A DNA stretch of 64,000 nt from Thiobacillus denitrificans (GTDB lineage Bacteria > Pseudomonadota > Gammaproteobacteria > Burkholderiales > Thiobacillaceae). The stretch covers positions 31,296-95,295 of the forward strand of contig DHHQ01000018.1 in the NCBI GenBank assembly GCA_002403375.1, written 5' to 3'. A program made the translations under genes and the position numbers. The notes beneath the pieces were generated by a model. The model was not told the DNA's origin and searched no databases. It was given only the letters and a program-made list of their open reading frames with translations. This document shows, in pieces, positions 44,176 through 53,233 of the stretch (position 1 is the stretch's first letter; every line of letters starts with the position of its first letter).

Positions 44176-45441
44176 TCAGTTCAGCACTTCGGCCCAGATG
44201 TTCTTCGCCCACGACTCGTTGTAGGCGAAGTTGAGCTCGTCGCCCTTGGCGGTGGCGCCGCCCTCGGGGGCGCTGACGTAGCCCTTGCCGGCCTCGTAGC
44301 GATACACGTTGGCGACGTAGCCGGACGTGGTGCCGGAGGTCGCCGAGTAGCAGGTGTTGGCGACGACCGGGATCGGGTCGGGCTGGCGGCCTGCGAGCAG
44401 CTCGACGATCGCGGCGGCGCACACCTTGGCGTGGTTGGTCGCCATGTGGCCGGACTTCGGCAGGTTGGACGCGACCGAGTCGCCGATCACGTGCACGTTG
44501 GGCACCGTGGTCGACTCGAAGGTGGCGAGGTTGACCGTGCACCAGTTGCCGGCGCTGTCGTTGCGGGCGCCCGCGAGCGCGGTGACTGCGCCGGCGCGCT
44601 GGCGCGGCACGACGTTCAGCACGTCGCCCTTGACGTCGTCGAACTCGGTCGTGACCAGCATCCTGCCGGCGTCGACCGCGAGCGGCGCGTTGTTCGGCCG
44701 GTAGTCGATCATGCCCGGATACAGGGTGTTCCAGGCGTCCATGAACAGGCCCTTCTTCGACACGATGTCGGGGTTGCCGTCGAGCAGGATGATCTTGGAC
44801 TTCGGCTTGGCCTGCTTGAAGTAGTGGGCGACCATGCACGCGCGCTCGTAGGGGCCGGGCGGGCAGCGGTAGGGGGTGGCCGGCACCGACATCACGAAGG
44901 TGCCGCCGTCCGGCATGGCTTCGAGCTGCTTGCGCAGCAGCGCGGTCTGCGGACCGGCCTTCCAGGCGTGCACGACCTTGCCGGCGGCCTCGGCTTCCTT
45001 GAAGCCCTTGACGGTGTCGGTGAGGATCTCGATGCCGGGGGCGAGCACCAGGCGGTCGTAGCCGATGCTGGCGCCGCCGCGGGTCGTGACCACGCGCTTG
45101 GCGGCGTCGATGCCGGTCACGTAGTCCTTGACCATCTTGATGCCGTGCTTCGGCAGGTTGTCGTAGCCGTGGGTGATGTCGTCCATGGTGCGGATGCCGC
45201 CGAGCACCCAGTTGGAGGTCGGGCAGGACACGAACTTGTCGTTCGGCTCGATCAGGGTGACGTCGACGTTGGGGCCCCACTGGCGGATGTATTTGGCGCA
45301 GGTGGCGCCGCCGAAGCCGGCACCGACCACGACGACGTGGGCGCGGCCGGACGAGGCGCCCTGGGTGGCGCAGCCGGAGAGTGCGGCCGCCGCAGCGCCC
45401 GCACCGGAAATTTTCAGGAAATCGCGACGATTCAGGGTCAT
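44176..45441 (-). CDS. fccB: Flavocytochrome c sulfide dehydrogenase, flavoprotein subunit
   Basis: A 421-residue FccB. It starts with a Tat-type signal (NRRDFLKISGAGAAAAALSGC), then the FAD dinucleotide motif VVVVGAGFGGATCAKYIR, the redox Cys regions FVSCPTSNW and MVAHYF-linked PYRCPPGPYERAC, and the C-terminal FccB dimerisation domain with CYS in VANTCYSATSG. It oxidises sulfide to sulfur in the periplasm, passing electrons to the heme subunit encoded 20 nt upstream. The signal also contains a lipobox-like LSGC. GGAG precedes the ATG. Confidence 0.93.
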   Translation of the reverse strand: MTLNRRDFLKISGAGAAAAALSGCATQGASSGRAHVVVVGAGFGGATCAKYIRQWGPNVDVTLIEPNDKFVSCPTSNWVLGGIRTMDDITHGYDNLPKHGIKMVKDYVTGIDAAKRVVTTRGGASIGYDRLVLAPGIEILTDTVKGFKEAEAAGKVVHAWKAGPQTALLRKQLEAMPDGGTFVMSVPATPYRCPPGPYERACMVAHYFKQAKPKSKIILLDGNPDIVSKKGLFMDAWNTLYPGMIDYRPNNAPLAVDAGRMLVTTEFDDVKGDVLNVVPRQRAGAVTALAGARNDSAGNWCTVNLATFESTTVPNVHVIGDSVASNLPKSGHMATNHAKVCAAAIVELLAGRQPDPIPVVANTCYSATSGTTSGYVANVYRYEAGKGYVSAPEGGATAKGDELNFAYNESWAKNIWAEVLN

Positions 45442-45461
45442 GTTGGGGTCTCCTCGATGGA

Positions 45462-45767
45462 TTACTTCTTCAGGCCGGCGAAATAGGCGGCCATGGCCTC
45501 GATTTCGGCGTCGGTGTAGCCGTTGGCGTGGCGCTTCATGATCGAAGCGGCGCGGGTGCCGGCCTTGAACTCCTGCATGGCCTTGACGAAGTAATCCTTT
45601 TCCAGGCCCGCCAGGCTCGGAATGGCGCCCTGGCTCTTGCCGCCGGGACCGTGGCAGGACAAACAGGTGGATGCGAGGGTCCGGGTATGGACATCTGCCG
45701 CGCCGGCGACGCCGGAGAGGGCGACGCCGAGGAGGCCGGCGCACGCCAGGATGGTCTTCTTGTTCAT
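45462..45767 (-). CDS. fccA: Sulfide dehydrogenase cytochrome subunit (monoheme c)
   Basis: A 101-residue exported cytochrome with a signal peptide (about residues 1-23, SGVAGA/AD), one heme motif CLSCH (Cys-35, Cys-38, His-39) and a likely Met axial ligand in ASIMKRHANG. It is the electron acceptor for FccB. Many purple-bacterial FccA subunits are diheme and about twice this length; this is the short monoheme type. It is the first gene of fccAB, with a TTGACA promoter upstream. Confidence 0.9.
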   Translation of the reverse strand: MNKKTILACAGLLGVALSGVAGAADVHTRTLASTCLSCHGPGGKSQGAIPSLAGLEKDYFVKAMQEFKAGTRAASIMKRHANGYTDAEIEAMAAYFAGLKK

Positions 45768-45860
45768 AGACAGCTCCAGGGTAATGGACAAACAGGGGAA
45801 CCGCAGGGGTTCCGCAAGCCTTGATGCTGGCGGTCTTGGCAGCGACTGGCCAGCAGGGCC

Positions 45861-45889
45861 ATGCTGAAGCCGCCCCCAGACCCTGTCAA
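45861..45889 (-). promoter_or_regulatory. Predicted fccAB promoter
   Basis: Minus-strand TTGACA (45884-45889), a 17-nt spacer, and CAGCAT (45861-45866) as a weak -10. The -35 is perfect while the -10 is poor, which could indicate activator dependence. Predicted leader is about 85-90 nt. Confidence 0.4.
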
Positions 45890-45955
45890 CAAGAGGGTTC
45901 TTATATACGCGGGTTTCGCAGCGTGCAGAATGGGGTTTTTTTATAGTGTATTTTT

Positions 45956-47059
45956 TTAGCCACGCGCGCCCAGCTGCAGCGCACGCGCCTTGCTGGCCTG
46001 GCGTGCCTGCTCGTCGGCGTCGCGATCCCAGGTCTCGCTCGCCCAGCCACCCAGGTTTTCCACCGCGATCCGGCCGAGCGCGTCGATCCAGCGCGGATGC
46101 TCGTTGAGCGCGGGGATGTAGTGGAATGCCTTGCCGCCCGCCTGCAGGAAACTCGCGCGGCCTTCCATCGCGAGTTCCTCGAGCGTCTCCAGGCAGTCGG
46201 CGGTGAAGCCCGGCGCGACGATGTCGACGCGGCCGACGCCTTCGCGGCCGAGCGCCTCGAGCGTCTTGTCGGTATAGGGCTGCAGCCATTCGGCGCGGCC
46301 GAAGCGCGACTGGAAGGTGATGCGGTACTGGCCCGCGTCGAGGCCGAGTGCCTCGGCCAGCAGGCGGCCGGTCTTCTGGCATTCGCAGTGGTAGGGGTCG
46401 CCCTTTTCCAGCGTGTAGCGCGGCACCCCGTGAAAGCTCATCACCAGCACGTCCGGACGGCCGTGCATCTGCCAGGCGTCGCGGATGTTGGCGGCGAGCG
46501 CCTGGATGTAGGCCGGGTGGTCGTGGTAGTGCTTGACGGTGCGCAGCGCCGGCTGGTTGCGGGTCTTGCCGAGCCAGCCGAACGCCATGTCGAACGCGGT
46601 CGCGGTGCTCGATGCCGCGTACTGCGGGTAGGCCGGCAGCACCAGGATGCGGTCGCAGCCGGCGGCCTTCATGCGGGCCAGCGTGTCGGGGATCGACGGC
46701 TTGCCGTAGCGCATCGCGTACTCGACCATGACGGGCGAGGCGATCTTTTCGGCGAGCCAGCCCTTCAGCAGCTTGGCCTGGCGCTCGGTGTGGACCTTCA
46801 GCGGCGAGCCCTCCGGGGTCCAGATCGAGGCGTACTTCTCGGCCGACTTCTTCGGCCGGGTATTGAGGATGATGCCGTTGAGAATCAGCCACCACACGGC
46901 GCGCGGAATCTCCACCACCCGCGGGTCGGAGAGGAATTCCTTGAGGTAGGGACGCAGCGCTTCCTTCGTGGGCGCCTCGGGGGTGCCGAGGTTGACCAGC
47001 AGGATGCCGGTTTTCGCCGGCTGGCCGTGGGTGTACTCCGGCTCTTCGAGATAGGTCAT
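45956..47059 (-). CDS. hemH: Ferrochelatase
   Basis: A 367-residue enzyme inserting iron into protoporphyrin IX at the end of heme synthesis. Motifs are GILLVNLGTPEAPT, VLMSFHGVPRYTLEKGDPYHCEC with the catalytic His, and ITFQSRFGRAEWLQPYTD, VDIVAPGFTADCLETLEEL. It overlaps the hrcA stop by 1 nt (TGATG). The heme demand of neighbouring c-type cytochromes fits, though they are separate units. Confidence 0.97.
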   Translation of the reverse strand: MTYLEEPEYTHGQPAKTGILLVNLGTPEAPTKEALRPYLKEFLSDPRVVEIPRAVWWLILNGIILNTRPKKSAEKYASIWTPEGSPLKVHTERQAKLLKGWLAEKIASPVMVEYAMRYGKPSIPDTLARMKAAGCDRILVLPAYPQYAASSTATAFDMAFGWLGKTRNQPALRTVKHYHDHPAYIQALAANIRDAWQMHGRPDVLVMSFHGVPRYTLEKGDPYHCECQKTGRLLAEALGLDAGQYRITFQSRFGRAEWLQPYTDKTLEALGREGVGRVDIVAPGFTADCLETLEELAMEGRASFLQAGGKAFHYIPALNEHPRWIDALGRIAVENLGGWASETWDRDADEQARQASKARALQLGARG

Positions 47060-48075
47060 CAGTGGTGCGACAGCGCGCTGGAAAGGAGTTTGGCGGTGAT
47101 GTCGACGATCGGCACCACGCGTTCGTAGGCCATGCGGGTGGGCCCGACGACGCCGAGCGTGCCGACCACCTGGCCGTCGACCGAGTAGGGCGCGGTGACG
47201 AGACTGCATTCGTCGAGCGGCAGCAGCTCGGATTCGCCGCCGATGAAGATCTGCACCCCGGCGGCGGTGCGCGACTGGTCGAGCAGGCGCAGCAGGCCGG
47301 TCTTCTGCTCGAAGGCGTCGAACAGGCGGCGCAGGCTGCCCATGTTGCTGGAGAGCTCCTCGACGTCGAGCAGCTTGCGGCTGCCCGACACCACGACGTT
47401 CTCCTGGCTGGCGTCGAGCGCCTGGCTGCCGGCGTCGACCGCGGCGCTCATCAGGCGGTTGATGTCGTCGCGCACGCGGCCGAGCTCGTCGCGCAGCTTC
47501 GCGCGCACCTGTTCGAAGGTCTGGCCGGCGAAATTCTGGTTGAAGAAGTTGGCGGCCTCGGTCAGCGCCGAGGCACTGTAGGGCTGCTCGGTGAGGATCA
47601 CGCGGTTCTCGACCTCGCCCTCCATGGTCACGATGATGAGCAGGATGCGCTTCTCGGACAGCCTGAGGAACTCGACCTGGCGGAACGCCGGGCTGCGGCG
47701 CGGCGTCATCACCAGCCCGGCGAACTGGCTGAGGTCGGACAGCAGCGTCGATGCCGCGGTCATCAGGCGCTGCGGGTCGGACGGCGTCAGGCTGGACTCG
47801 AGCTGGCTCACCGCGACCCGGTCGAGCGGGCGCACCGTCAGCAGCGTGTCGACGAAGAAGCGGTAGCCGCGCGGCGTCGGGATGCGGCCGGCCGAGGTGT
47901 GCGGACTGGTGACGAAGCCCATGTCCTCGAGGTCGGCCATGATGTTGCGGATGGTGGCGGGCGACAGGTCGAGGCCCGCGTACTTCGACAGGGTGCGCGA
48001 GCCCACCGGCTCGCCCTCGCTGATGTAGCGTTCCACCAGGGTCTTCAGCAGGATGCGCGCGCGGTCGTTGAGCAT
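47059..48075 (-). CDS. hrcA: Heat-inducible transcription repressor HrcA
   Basis: A 338-residue HrcA: N-terminal winged helix (RARILLKTLVERYISEGEPVGSRTLSK, PATIRNIMADLEDMG), then a GAF-like dimerisation region ending GTLGVVGPTRMAYERVVPIVD. It represses groE/dnaK-type operons through CIRCE. No CIRCE inverted repeat is visible near it, so it is not obviously self-regulated. The ATG at 48075 lies 6 nt after a TATAAT box. Confidence 0.96.
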   Translation of the reverse strand: MLNDRARILLKTLVERYISEGEPVGSRTLSKYAGLDLSPATIRNIMADLEDMGFVTSPHTSAGRIPTPRGYRFFVDTLLTVRPLDRVAVSQLESSLTPSDPQRLMTAASTLLSDLSQFAGLVMTPRRSPAFRQVEFLRLSEKRILLIIVTMEGEVENRVILTEQPYSASALTEAANFFNQNFAGQTFEQVRAKLRDELGRVRDDINRLMSAAVDAGSQALDASQENVVVSGSRKLLDVEELSSNMGSLRRLFDAFEQKTGLLRLLDQSRTAAGVQIFIGGESELLPLDECSLVTAPYSVDGQVVGTLGVVGPTRMAYERVVPIVDITAKLLSSALSHH

Positions 48076-48081
48076 GGAAGA

Positions 48082-48087
48082 ATTATA
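48082..48087 (-). promoter_or_regulatory. -10 box of hrcA (predicted leaderless start)
   Basis: TATAAT on the minus strand, 6 nt before the hrcA ATG; no Shine-Dalgarno lies between. Confidence 0.45.
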
Positions 48088-48160
48088 TAGGGGCAAAGGG
48101 GGGGCGTTGGTTTGATCCAACAACGCGCCGCAGATTCCCGAATCCCCGCCGCCGGGCCCT

Positions 48161-48166
48161 TATAAT
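48161..48166 (+). promoter_or_regulatory. -10 box of nadK (predicted leaderless start)
   Basis: TATAAT on the plus strand, 8 nt (CGATCCCC) before the nadK ATG. A start 7-9 nt downstream would coincide with the initiation codon. Confidence 0.5.
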
Positions 48167-48174
48167 CGATCCCC

Positions 48175-49047
48175 ATGCAAACGCCCTTCCACACCGTCGG
48201 CCTGGTCGGCAAATACGACAACCAGGGCATGGAGGCCCCCGTGCGCGCGCTCCGGGATTTCCTGCGCGGCCGCGGCCACGAGGTCCTGCTCGCCTGCCAG
48301 ACCGCCGAACACCTCGGCATCAGGGACTGCCCGACCCGCAACCTGCACGAGCTGGCCGCGGGGAGCGACGCCGTCGTGGTGCTGGGCGGCGACGGCACGA
48401 TGCTGTCGATCGCGCGCGAACTGGCACCGCACGGCGCGCCGCTGATCGGCATCAACCAGGGGCGCCTGGGCTTTCTCACCGACATCACGGTCGACGGCAT
48501 GTTCGACGCGGTCGCCGAGATTCTCAGCGGGCAGTACGTGGCGGAGGAGCGCATCCTGCTGAACGGGCAGATCCGCCGCGGCGGCGAGCGTGTATTCGAG
48601 GCCACCGCGTTCAACGACGTGGTCGTCGGCAAGGGCGGGTCGGGGCGCCTGATCGACCTCGAGATCGCGATCAACAGCGAGTTCGTCTACAGCCAGCGCG
48701 CCGACGGCCTGGTCGTCACCAGCCCGACCGGCACCACCGCGTACGCGCTGTCGGCCGGCGGCCCCATCGTCCACCCGACGCTGGAAGCGGTGGCGCTGGT
48801 GCCGATCTGCCCGCACACGCTGTCGGCGCGCCCCATCGTCGTCAGCAGCCATTCGCGCATCGAGCTCAACCTGACCTACGCCGACGATGCACGTGTCCAT
48901 TTCGACGGCCAGCTCCACTTCGACCTCAAGAGCGGCGACCACGTGTGGATCACCCGCGCCAGCCGCCCGGTCACCCTGCTGCACCCGCATTCCTACAGCT
49001 ACTACGACACCCTGCGGCAGAAGCTGCACTGGGGCAAGAAGCTCTAG
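48175..49047 (+). CDS. nadK: NAD kinase
   Basis: A 290-residue ATP-dependent NAD kinase that makes NADP. The GGDGTML motif (residues 71-77), NQGRLGFLTD, NDVVVGKGGSGRLIDLEI and SPTGTTAYALSAGGPI are the conserved NAD-binding and catalytic segments. It is divergent from hrcA and followed by recN after 3 nt. No ribosome-binding site is seen. Confidence 0.97.
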   Translation: MQTPFHTVGLVGKYDNQGMEAPVRALRDFLRGRGHEVLLACQTAEHLGIRDCPTRNLHELAAGSDAVVVLGGDGTMLSIARELAPHGAPLIGINQGRLGFLTDITVDGMFDAVAEILSGQYVAEERILLNGQIRRGGERVFEATAFNDVVVGKGGSGRLIDLEIAINSEFVYSQRADGLVVTSPTGTTAYALSAGGPIVHPTLEAVALVPICPHTLSARPIVVSSHSRIELNLTYADDARVHFDGQLHFDLKSGDHVWITRASRPVTLLHPHSYSYYDTLRQKLHWGKKL

Positions 49048-49050
49048 GCC

Positions 49051-50706
49051 GTGCTCTCGCATCTCTCCATCCGCAACTACCTGCTGGTCGAGTCGGTCGC
49101 GCTCGACTTCGGTCCGGGGCTCACCGTTCTCACCGGCGAGACCGGCGCCGGCAAGTCGATCCTGGTCGACGCGCTGGCGCTCGCATTGGGCGACCGCGCC
49201 GAGGGCGGGGTCGTGCGGCAGGGCGCGACGCGTGCCGAGATCACCGCCGAATTCGCGATCGACGGCCTGCCCGCGCTGGCGGGCTGGCTCGACGAAGCGG
49301 GTTACGCGGCCGACGACGGCTCGCTGATCCTGCGCCGCGTGATCGACGCCGGCGGCCGCTCGCGTGCCTTCATCAACGGCAGCGCCGCGCCGCTCGCGCA
49401 GCTGAAGGAGGCCGCCGATTTCCTGCTCGACATCCACGGCCAGCACGCGCACCACGCGCTGCTGCGCCCGCAGACCCAGCGCGAGGTGCTCGACGCCTAC
49501 GCCGGCGCGCAGCAGAACGCGGCGGCGGTCGCCGCCGCGTGGCACGCCTGGCAGGCCGCGCGCCAGCGCCGGCTGGAGGCGGAGACCCACGGCCAGGCAC
49601 GGCAGATCGAGCGCGAGGGACTCACCCTGGCGGTGGAGGAATTGCGCGCGCTGGGCGACGATCTCGCGCGCTGGGACGAGATCCAGGCCGAGCACGGCAG
49701 GCTGGCGCACGTGACCACGCTGCTCGAGGGCAGCCAGGCGCTGATCGACGGGCTCGACGAGGGCGAAGCCGCGGTGTCGGGGCTGCTCGGCGAGACCGCC
49801 GCCCGTCTCGCCACGATGCGGGCGCTCGACGACAGCCTCGGCGAGGTCGCGACCCTGATCGATTCCGCCAGCGCCGACGTCGCCGAGGCGGTGCACGCGC
49901 TGCGCCGCTACGCCGGCCACCTCAGCCTCGACCCCGAGCGGCTCGCCGACCTCGACCGGCGGCTCGCCGACATGCACCGGCTGGCGCGCAAGCACCGGGT
50001 GCAGCCCGACGCGCTCGCCGGTCTGTTCGAGCAGTTCGAGGGACGGCTCGCCGAGCTCGCCGCCGGCGACGACGTCGACGCGCTGCAGGCGGCCGAGGAC
50101 GCCGCGCTCGCGCATTTCCAGGGCGAGGCGAAGCAGCTCGGCGCGCTGCGCCGCAAGGCGGCGACGGCACTGTCGAAGCAGGTGACGGCGGCGATGCACG
50201 AGCTCGCGCTCGCCGGCGGGCACTTCGATGTCGCCCTGCAGGCCACCGGCGAGCCGCGCGCCCACGGGCTGGAGGACGTCGTCTTCCTGGTGGCGAGCCA
50301 TCCCGGCCTGCCTCCGGGCCCGCTCGCCAAGGTCGCGTCGGGGGGCGAACTGTCGCGCGTCAGCCTGGCGATCCAGACCGCGCTGTCGGGCGTCGCCGGC
50401 GTGCCGACGCTGATCTTCGACGAGGTCGACGTCGGCATCGGCGGCAGCGTCGCCGAGGCGGTCGGGCGGCGGCTGGCGAAGCTCGGCGAAACCCGCCAGG
50501 TGCTGGTCATCACCCACCTGCCACAGGTCGCGGCACGCGGCGCGCGTCACCTCAGGGTCGCCAAGCAGGCCGACGGCGGCTTCGTTTCGTCGAACATCGA
50601 GCAGCTCGACGACGCGGCACGCGTCGAGGAAATCGCCCGCATGCTTGGCGGGCTCAAGATCACGTCGACGACGCGGCAGCATGCCGCGGAGATGCTCGCC
50701 GGGTGA
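49051..50706 (+). CDS. recN: DNA repair protein RecN
   Basis: A 551-residue SMC-like ATPase for double-strand break repair. Walker A GETGAGKS (residues 29-36), a central coiled coil, signature SGGELSRVSLAIQTAL, and Walker B PTLIFDEVDVGIGG, then ITHLPQVAA. It starts with GTG at 49051, 3 nt after nadK, giving the typical nadK-recN pair. I see no LexA box upstream. Confidence 0.97.
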   Translation: MLSHLSIRNYLLVESVALDFGPGLTVLTGETGAGKSILVDALALALGDRAEGGVVRQGATRAEITAEFAIDGLPALAGWLDEAGYAADDGSLILRRVIDAGGRSRAFINGSAAPLAQLKEAADFLLDIHGQHAHHALLRPQTQREVLDAYAGAQQNAAAVAAAWHAWQAARQRRLEAETHGQARQIEREGLTLAVEELRALGDDLARWDEIQAEHGRLAHVTTLLEGSQALIDGLDEGEAAVSGLLGETAARLATMRALDDSLGEVATLIDSASADVAEAVHALRRYAGHLSLDPERLADLDRRLADMHRLARKHRVQPDALAGLFEQFEGRLAELAAGDDVDALQAAEDAALAHFQGEAKQLGALRRKAATALSKQVTAAMHELALAGGHFDVALQATGEPRAHGLEDVVFLVASHPGLPPGPLAKVASGGELSRVSLAIQTALSGVAGVPTLIFDEVDVGIGGSVAEAVGRRLAKLGETRQVLVITHLPQVAARGARHLRVAKQADGGFVSSNIEQLDDAARVEEIARMLGGLKITSTTRQHAAEMLAG

Positions 50707-50753
50707 GTCGACGATTCGCGCGGTACCCGCACGGCCTGCTCCGCTGCGTATTC

Positions 50754-51266
50754 ATGCCCTTCAGGATGCTCGCGCTGCGGGCCATCTTGGCGCTGGCGCT
50801 GCTGTCGGGGGCCGGCGGCAGCGCTGCGGAGACGCTCACCGGCGTCGTCTTCGTGGTGATCGACGGCGACACCGTGCTGTTCCGCCCCGATCCCGTCCCC
50901 GCCGGCGCGCGCGCCTTCCTGAAGCTTCGTCTCGCCGACATCGACGCCCCCGAGAAGGACCAGCCGCACGGCGAGGCGGCGGCGCGCGCGCTGAAGGTGC
51001 TGGTGCTCGACCAGCGGGTGCAGGTGGACACGGTCGCGACCGACGCCTACGGCCGCACGATCGCGCGCATCAACAGGGGGGGCGTGCAGGTCAACATGGA
51101 ACTGGTGCGGCAGGGGCACGCCTGGGCGCTGTCGCGCTACCGCCGCAACGCCGACCTGCTCGCGGCGCAGCACGCCGCACGCCGCACGCAGCGGGGACTG
51201 TGGCAGGACGCCAGGCCGACGCCGCCCTGGGTATGGCGGCGCGAGCGCTCAGCCGGCGACCGCTGA
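50754..51266 (+). CDS. Secreted thermonuclease-like (SNase domain) protein
   Basis: A 170-residue protein with a signal peptide (about residues 1-24, ending SAAE) and a staphylococcal-nuclease fold: DGDTVLF (metal Asp), LRLADIDAPE (Arg), DAYGRTIARI (Arg) and VRQGHAWAL. It probably degrades extracytoplasmic nucleic acid. A GTG at 50703 overlapping the recN stop (GTGA) is in frame 17 codons earlier; I prefer the ATG, which starts near the signal. The 3' end overlaps the convergent SulP gene by 18 nt. Confidence 0.88.
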   Translation: MPFRMLALRAILALALLSGAGGSAAETLTGVVFVVIDGDTVLFRPDPVPAGARAFLKLRLADIDAPEKDQPHGEAAARALKVLVLDQRVQVDTVATDAYGRTIARINRGGVQVNMELVRQGHAWALSRYRRNADLLAAQHAARRTQRGLWQDARPTPPWVWRRERSAGDR

Positions 51267-53072
51267 GGGTTCGTCGGTGCGCGGTGTGCCGTCCGGCAGG
51301 GCGACGTGGCACTCGCGGAAGATCCGCGCCTTGCAGGTGCGGCAGATCTCGTTGTCCAGCTGCGGATAGATCGTCTGCAGGGCGTCGCCCTTGTGGTTGA
51401 AGATCTGCTCCACGCCCACCGCGTCGACCTGGCCGCTGCGCCGCAGCATGGTGCAGAAGTCCGGCTGCACGCCGACCAGGTACAGCCCGCCGCCGAGCTT
51501 GCGCCGGCGCGCGGCTTCCTTGCCCAGCATCTCGGCGCCGGCAAGGTCGATGAAGCCGATCCCGCGTGCGTTGATCAGCAGGCTCTTCTTCTGGGGATCG
51601 GCCTCGTCGAGATTGCGGAAGGCCTGCTGCACGTGCTCGACGGCGCCGAAGAAGATCGACCCCTCGACGCTCAGGATGCTCATCTGCGGACAGGCCACCG
51701 ACTCGCCGGTGGCCGGGACGAACTTGCGGCGCGGGTTGTCGAGCTCGGCTGCCAGCGGCACCAGTTCGCGGATCGACGGCCGCGCGGTGCGGTACAGGTA
51801 GAACAGCAGCGACACCAGGATGCCGAGGAAGATGCCCTTTTCGAGGTCGACCAGCGTGCCGACGAAGGTGAGCGCGAGCACGATGCGCTCGCGCTTGTGG
51901 CGCTTGAAGATCTCGCCGATGTGGTGGAAGTCGATCAGGCCCCAGGCCACGATGAACAGGATCGCCGCCATCGACGGTACCGGCAGGTAGGCCGCGAGCG
52001 GGGCGATCAGCAGGACGATCACCAGCAGGAACACTGCCGACATCGCGGCGGCGAGCGGCGTCTTCGCGCCGGCCGCGTAGTTGACGCCGCTGCGGTTGAA
52101 CGAGCCGCTCGAGGCGTAGCCGGAGAAGAAGCTGCCGGCGAGGTTGGAGAGGCCCTGGCCGACGAATTCCTGGTTGCTGTCGATGCGCTGGTCGGACTTG
52201 ATCGCGACCGAGCGGGCGATCGCCACCGCTTCGGTCAGCGCGAGGATCGCGATGATGGTGGCGGGAAAGATCGTCTGCTGGATCGCGGTGAACGAGAAGT
52301 CCGGCATCGACAGCGGCGGGAAAGAGGCCGCCAGCGCGCCGACCGTGCGGATGCCGGTCGCGTCGGCGCCGTAGAGCGCGTTGAGGGCGGCCGCCACCAC
52401 GCTGCCGGTCACCATGGCGACGATCATGTACGGCAGCTTGGGCAGGTAGCGCTTGGCGAGGATGCCGGACGCCAGTGTGACCGCGCCGACCGCCATCACC
52501 CATGGCTGGATGTCGGTGATGTGCGAGCCGAACTGGATCAGCACCTCGTGGAAATGCGCGCCGCGCGGCATGTCGAGGCCGAAGAAGTTCTTGATCTGGC
52601 TGGCCGCGATGAGGATCGCGGCGCCCGCGGTGAAGCCGATGATGACGGTGTGCGAGATGAAGTTGACCAGGGCACCCAGGCGCGCCAGGCCCATCGCCAG
52701 CTGGATCGCGCCGGCGAGGAAGGTCAGCGTGAGCACCAGGCCGATGAACTGCGCGCTGCCGGGTTCGGCGAGCGGGCTGATCGAGGCGAACACCACGATC
52801 GAGATCGCCGTGGTCGGCCCCGACACCAGATGCCAGCTCGACCCCCACAGCGCGCCGACGATGGCCGGCACCATCGCCGCGTACAGGCCGTATTCGGGCG
52901 GCAGTCCGGCGATCGTGGCGAACGCCACCGCCTGCGGCAGCACGACCAGCGCCCCGGTGAGCGCCGCCATGCTGTCGGCCTTGAACGTCTGCGGGGTGAC
53001 GTTCGGCCACCAGCGCAGGAAGGGCAGCATGCGGTAAAGCCAGAGCGGGCAGGCCTTGAGCAGTTCGTTCAC
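51249..53072 (-). CDS. SulP family anion transporter with STAS domain
   Basis: A 607-residue SLC26/SulP transporter: a membrane part of about 10-14 helices (PQAVAFATIAGLPPEYGLYAAM, VSGPTTAIS, NQEFVGQGLSNLAGSFFSGY) and a cytoplasmic STAS domain (about residues 450-565, SILSVEGSIFFGAVEHV). A Cys-rich tail (CRTCKARIFRECH) lies at the end. Possible substrates are sulfate or bicarbonate; which one is not shown. GGAG precedes the ATG. Confidence 0.92.
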   Translation of the reverse strand: MNELLKACPLWLYRMLPFLRWWPNVTPQTFKADSMAALTGALVVLPQAVAFATIAGLPPEYGLYAAMVPAIVGALWGSSWHLVSGPTTAISIVVFASISPLAEPGSAQFIGLVLTLTFLAGAIQLAMGLARLGALVNFISHTVIIGFTAGAAILIAASQIKNFFGLDMPRGAHFHEVLIQFGSHITDIQPWVMAVGAVTLASGILAKRYLPKLPYMIVAMVTGSVVAAALNALYGADATGIRTVGALAASFPPLSMPDFSFTAIQQTIFPATIIAILALTEAVAIARSVAIKSDQRIDSNQEFVGQGLSNLAGSFFSGYASSGSFNRSGVNYAAGAKTPLAAAMSAVFLLVIVLLIAPLAAYLPVPSMAAILFIVAWGLIDFHHIGEIFKRHKRERIVLALTFVGTLVDLEKGIFLGILVSLLFYLYRTARPSIRELVPLAAELDNPRRKFVPATGESVACPQMSILSVEGSIFFGAVEHVQQAFRNLDEADPQKKSLLINARGIGFIDLAGAEMLGKEAARRRKLGGGLYLVGVQPDFCTMLRRSGQVDAVGVEQIFNHKGDALQTIYPQLDNEICRTCKARIFRECHVALPDGTPRTDEPSAVAG

Positions 53073-53233
53073 GCAGACTCCAGAAGCATATTAGGGAATT
53101 AGACTATAAGGCTTTGTCGTGAAAGGGATTTTTGCCCGCTTTCGGGTGGCGGGCGGGGTGTCCGCTTCTATACTGGGAAAAGCTCCGCGCCAAGACGGGG
53201 TACACACGACAACAACCAGAGAGAGCGAGGAAG

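Noticed and set aside
47059..48123. A possible CIRCE element (TTAGCACTC-N9-GAGTGCTAA) near hrcA
   Set aside because: I looked for it upstream of hrcA and around nadK and found no such inverted repeat.
49048..49056. A LexA box upstream of recN
   Set aside because: There are only 3 nt between nadK and recN, and no CTG-N10-CAG SOS box of consensus quality was seen upstream of nadK or recN.
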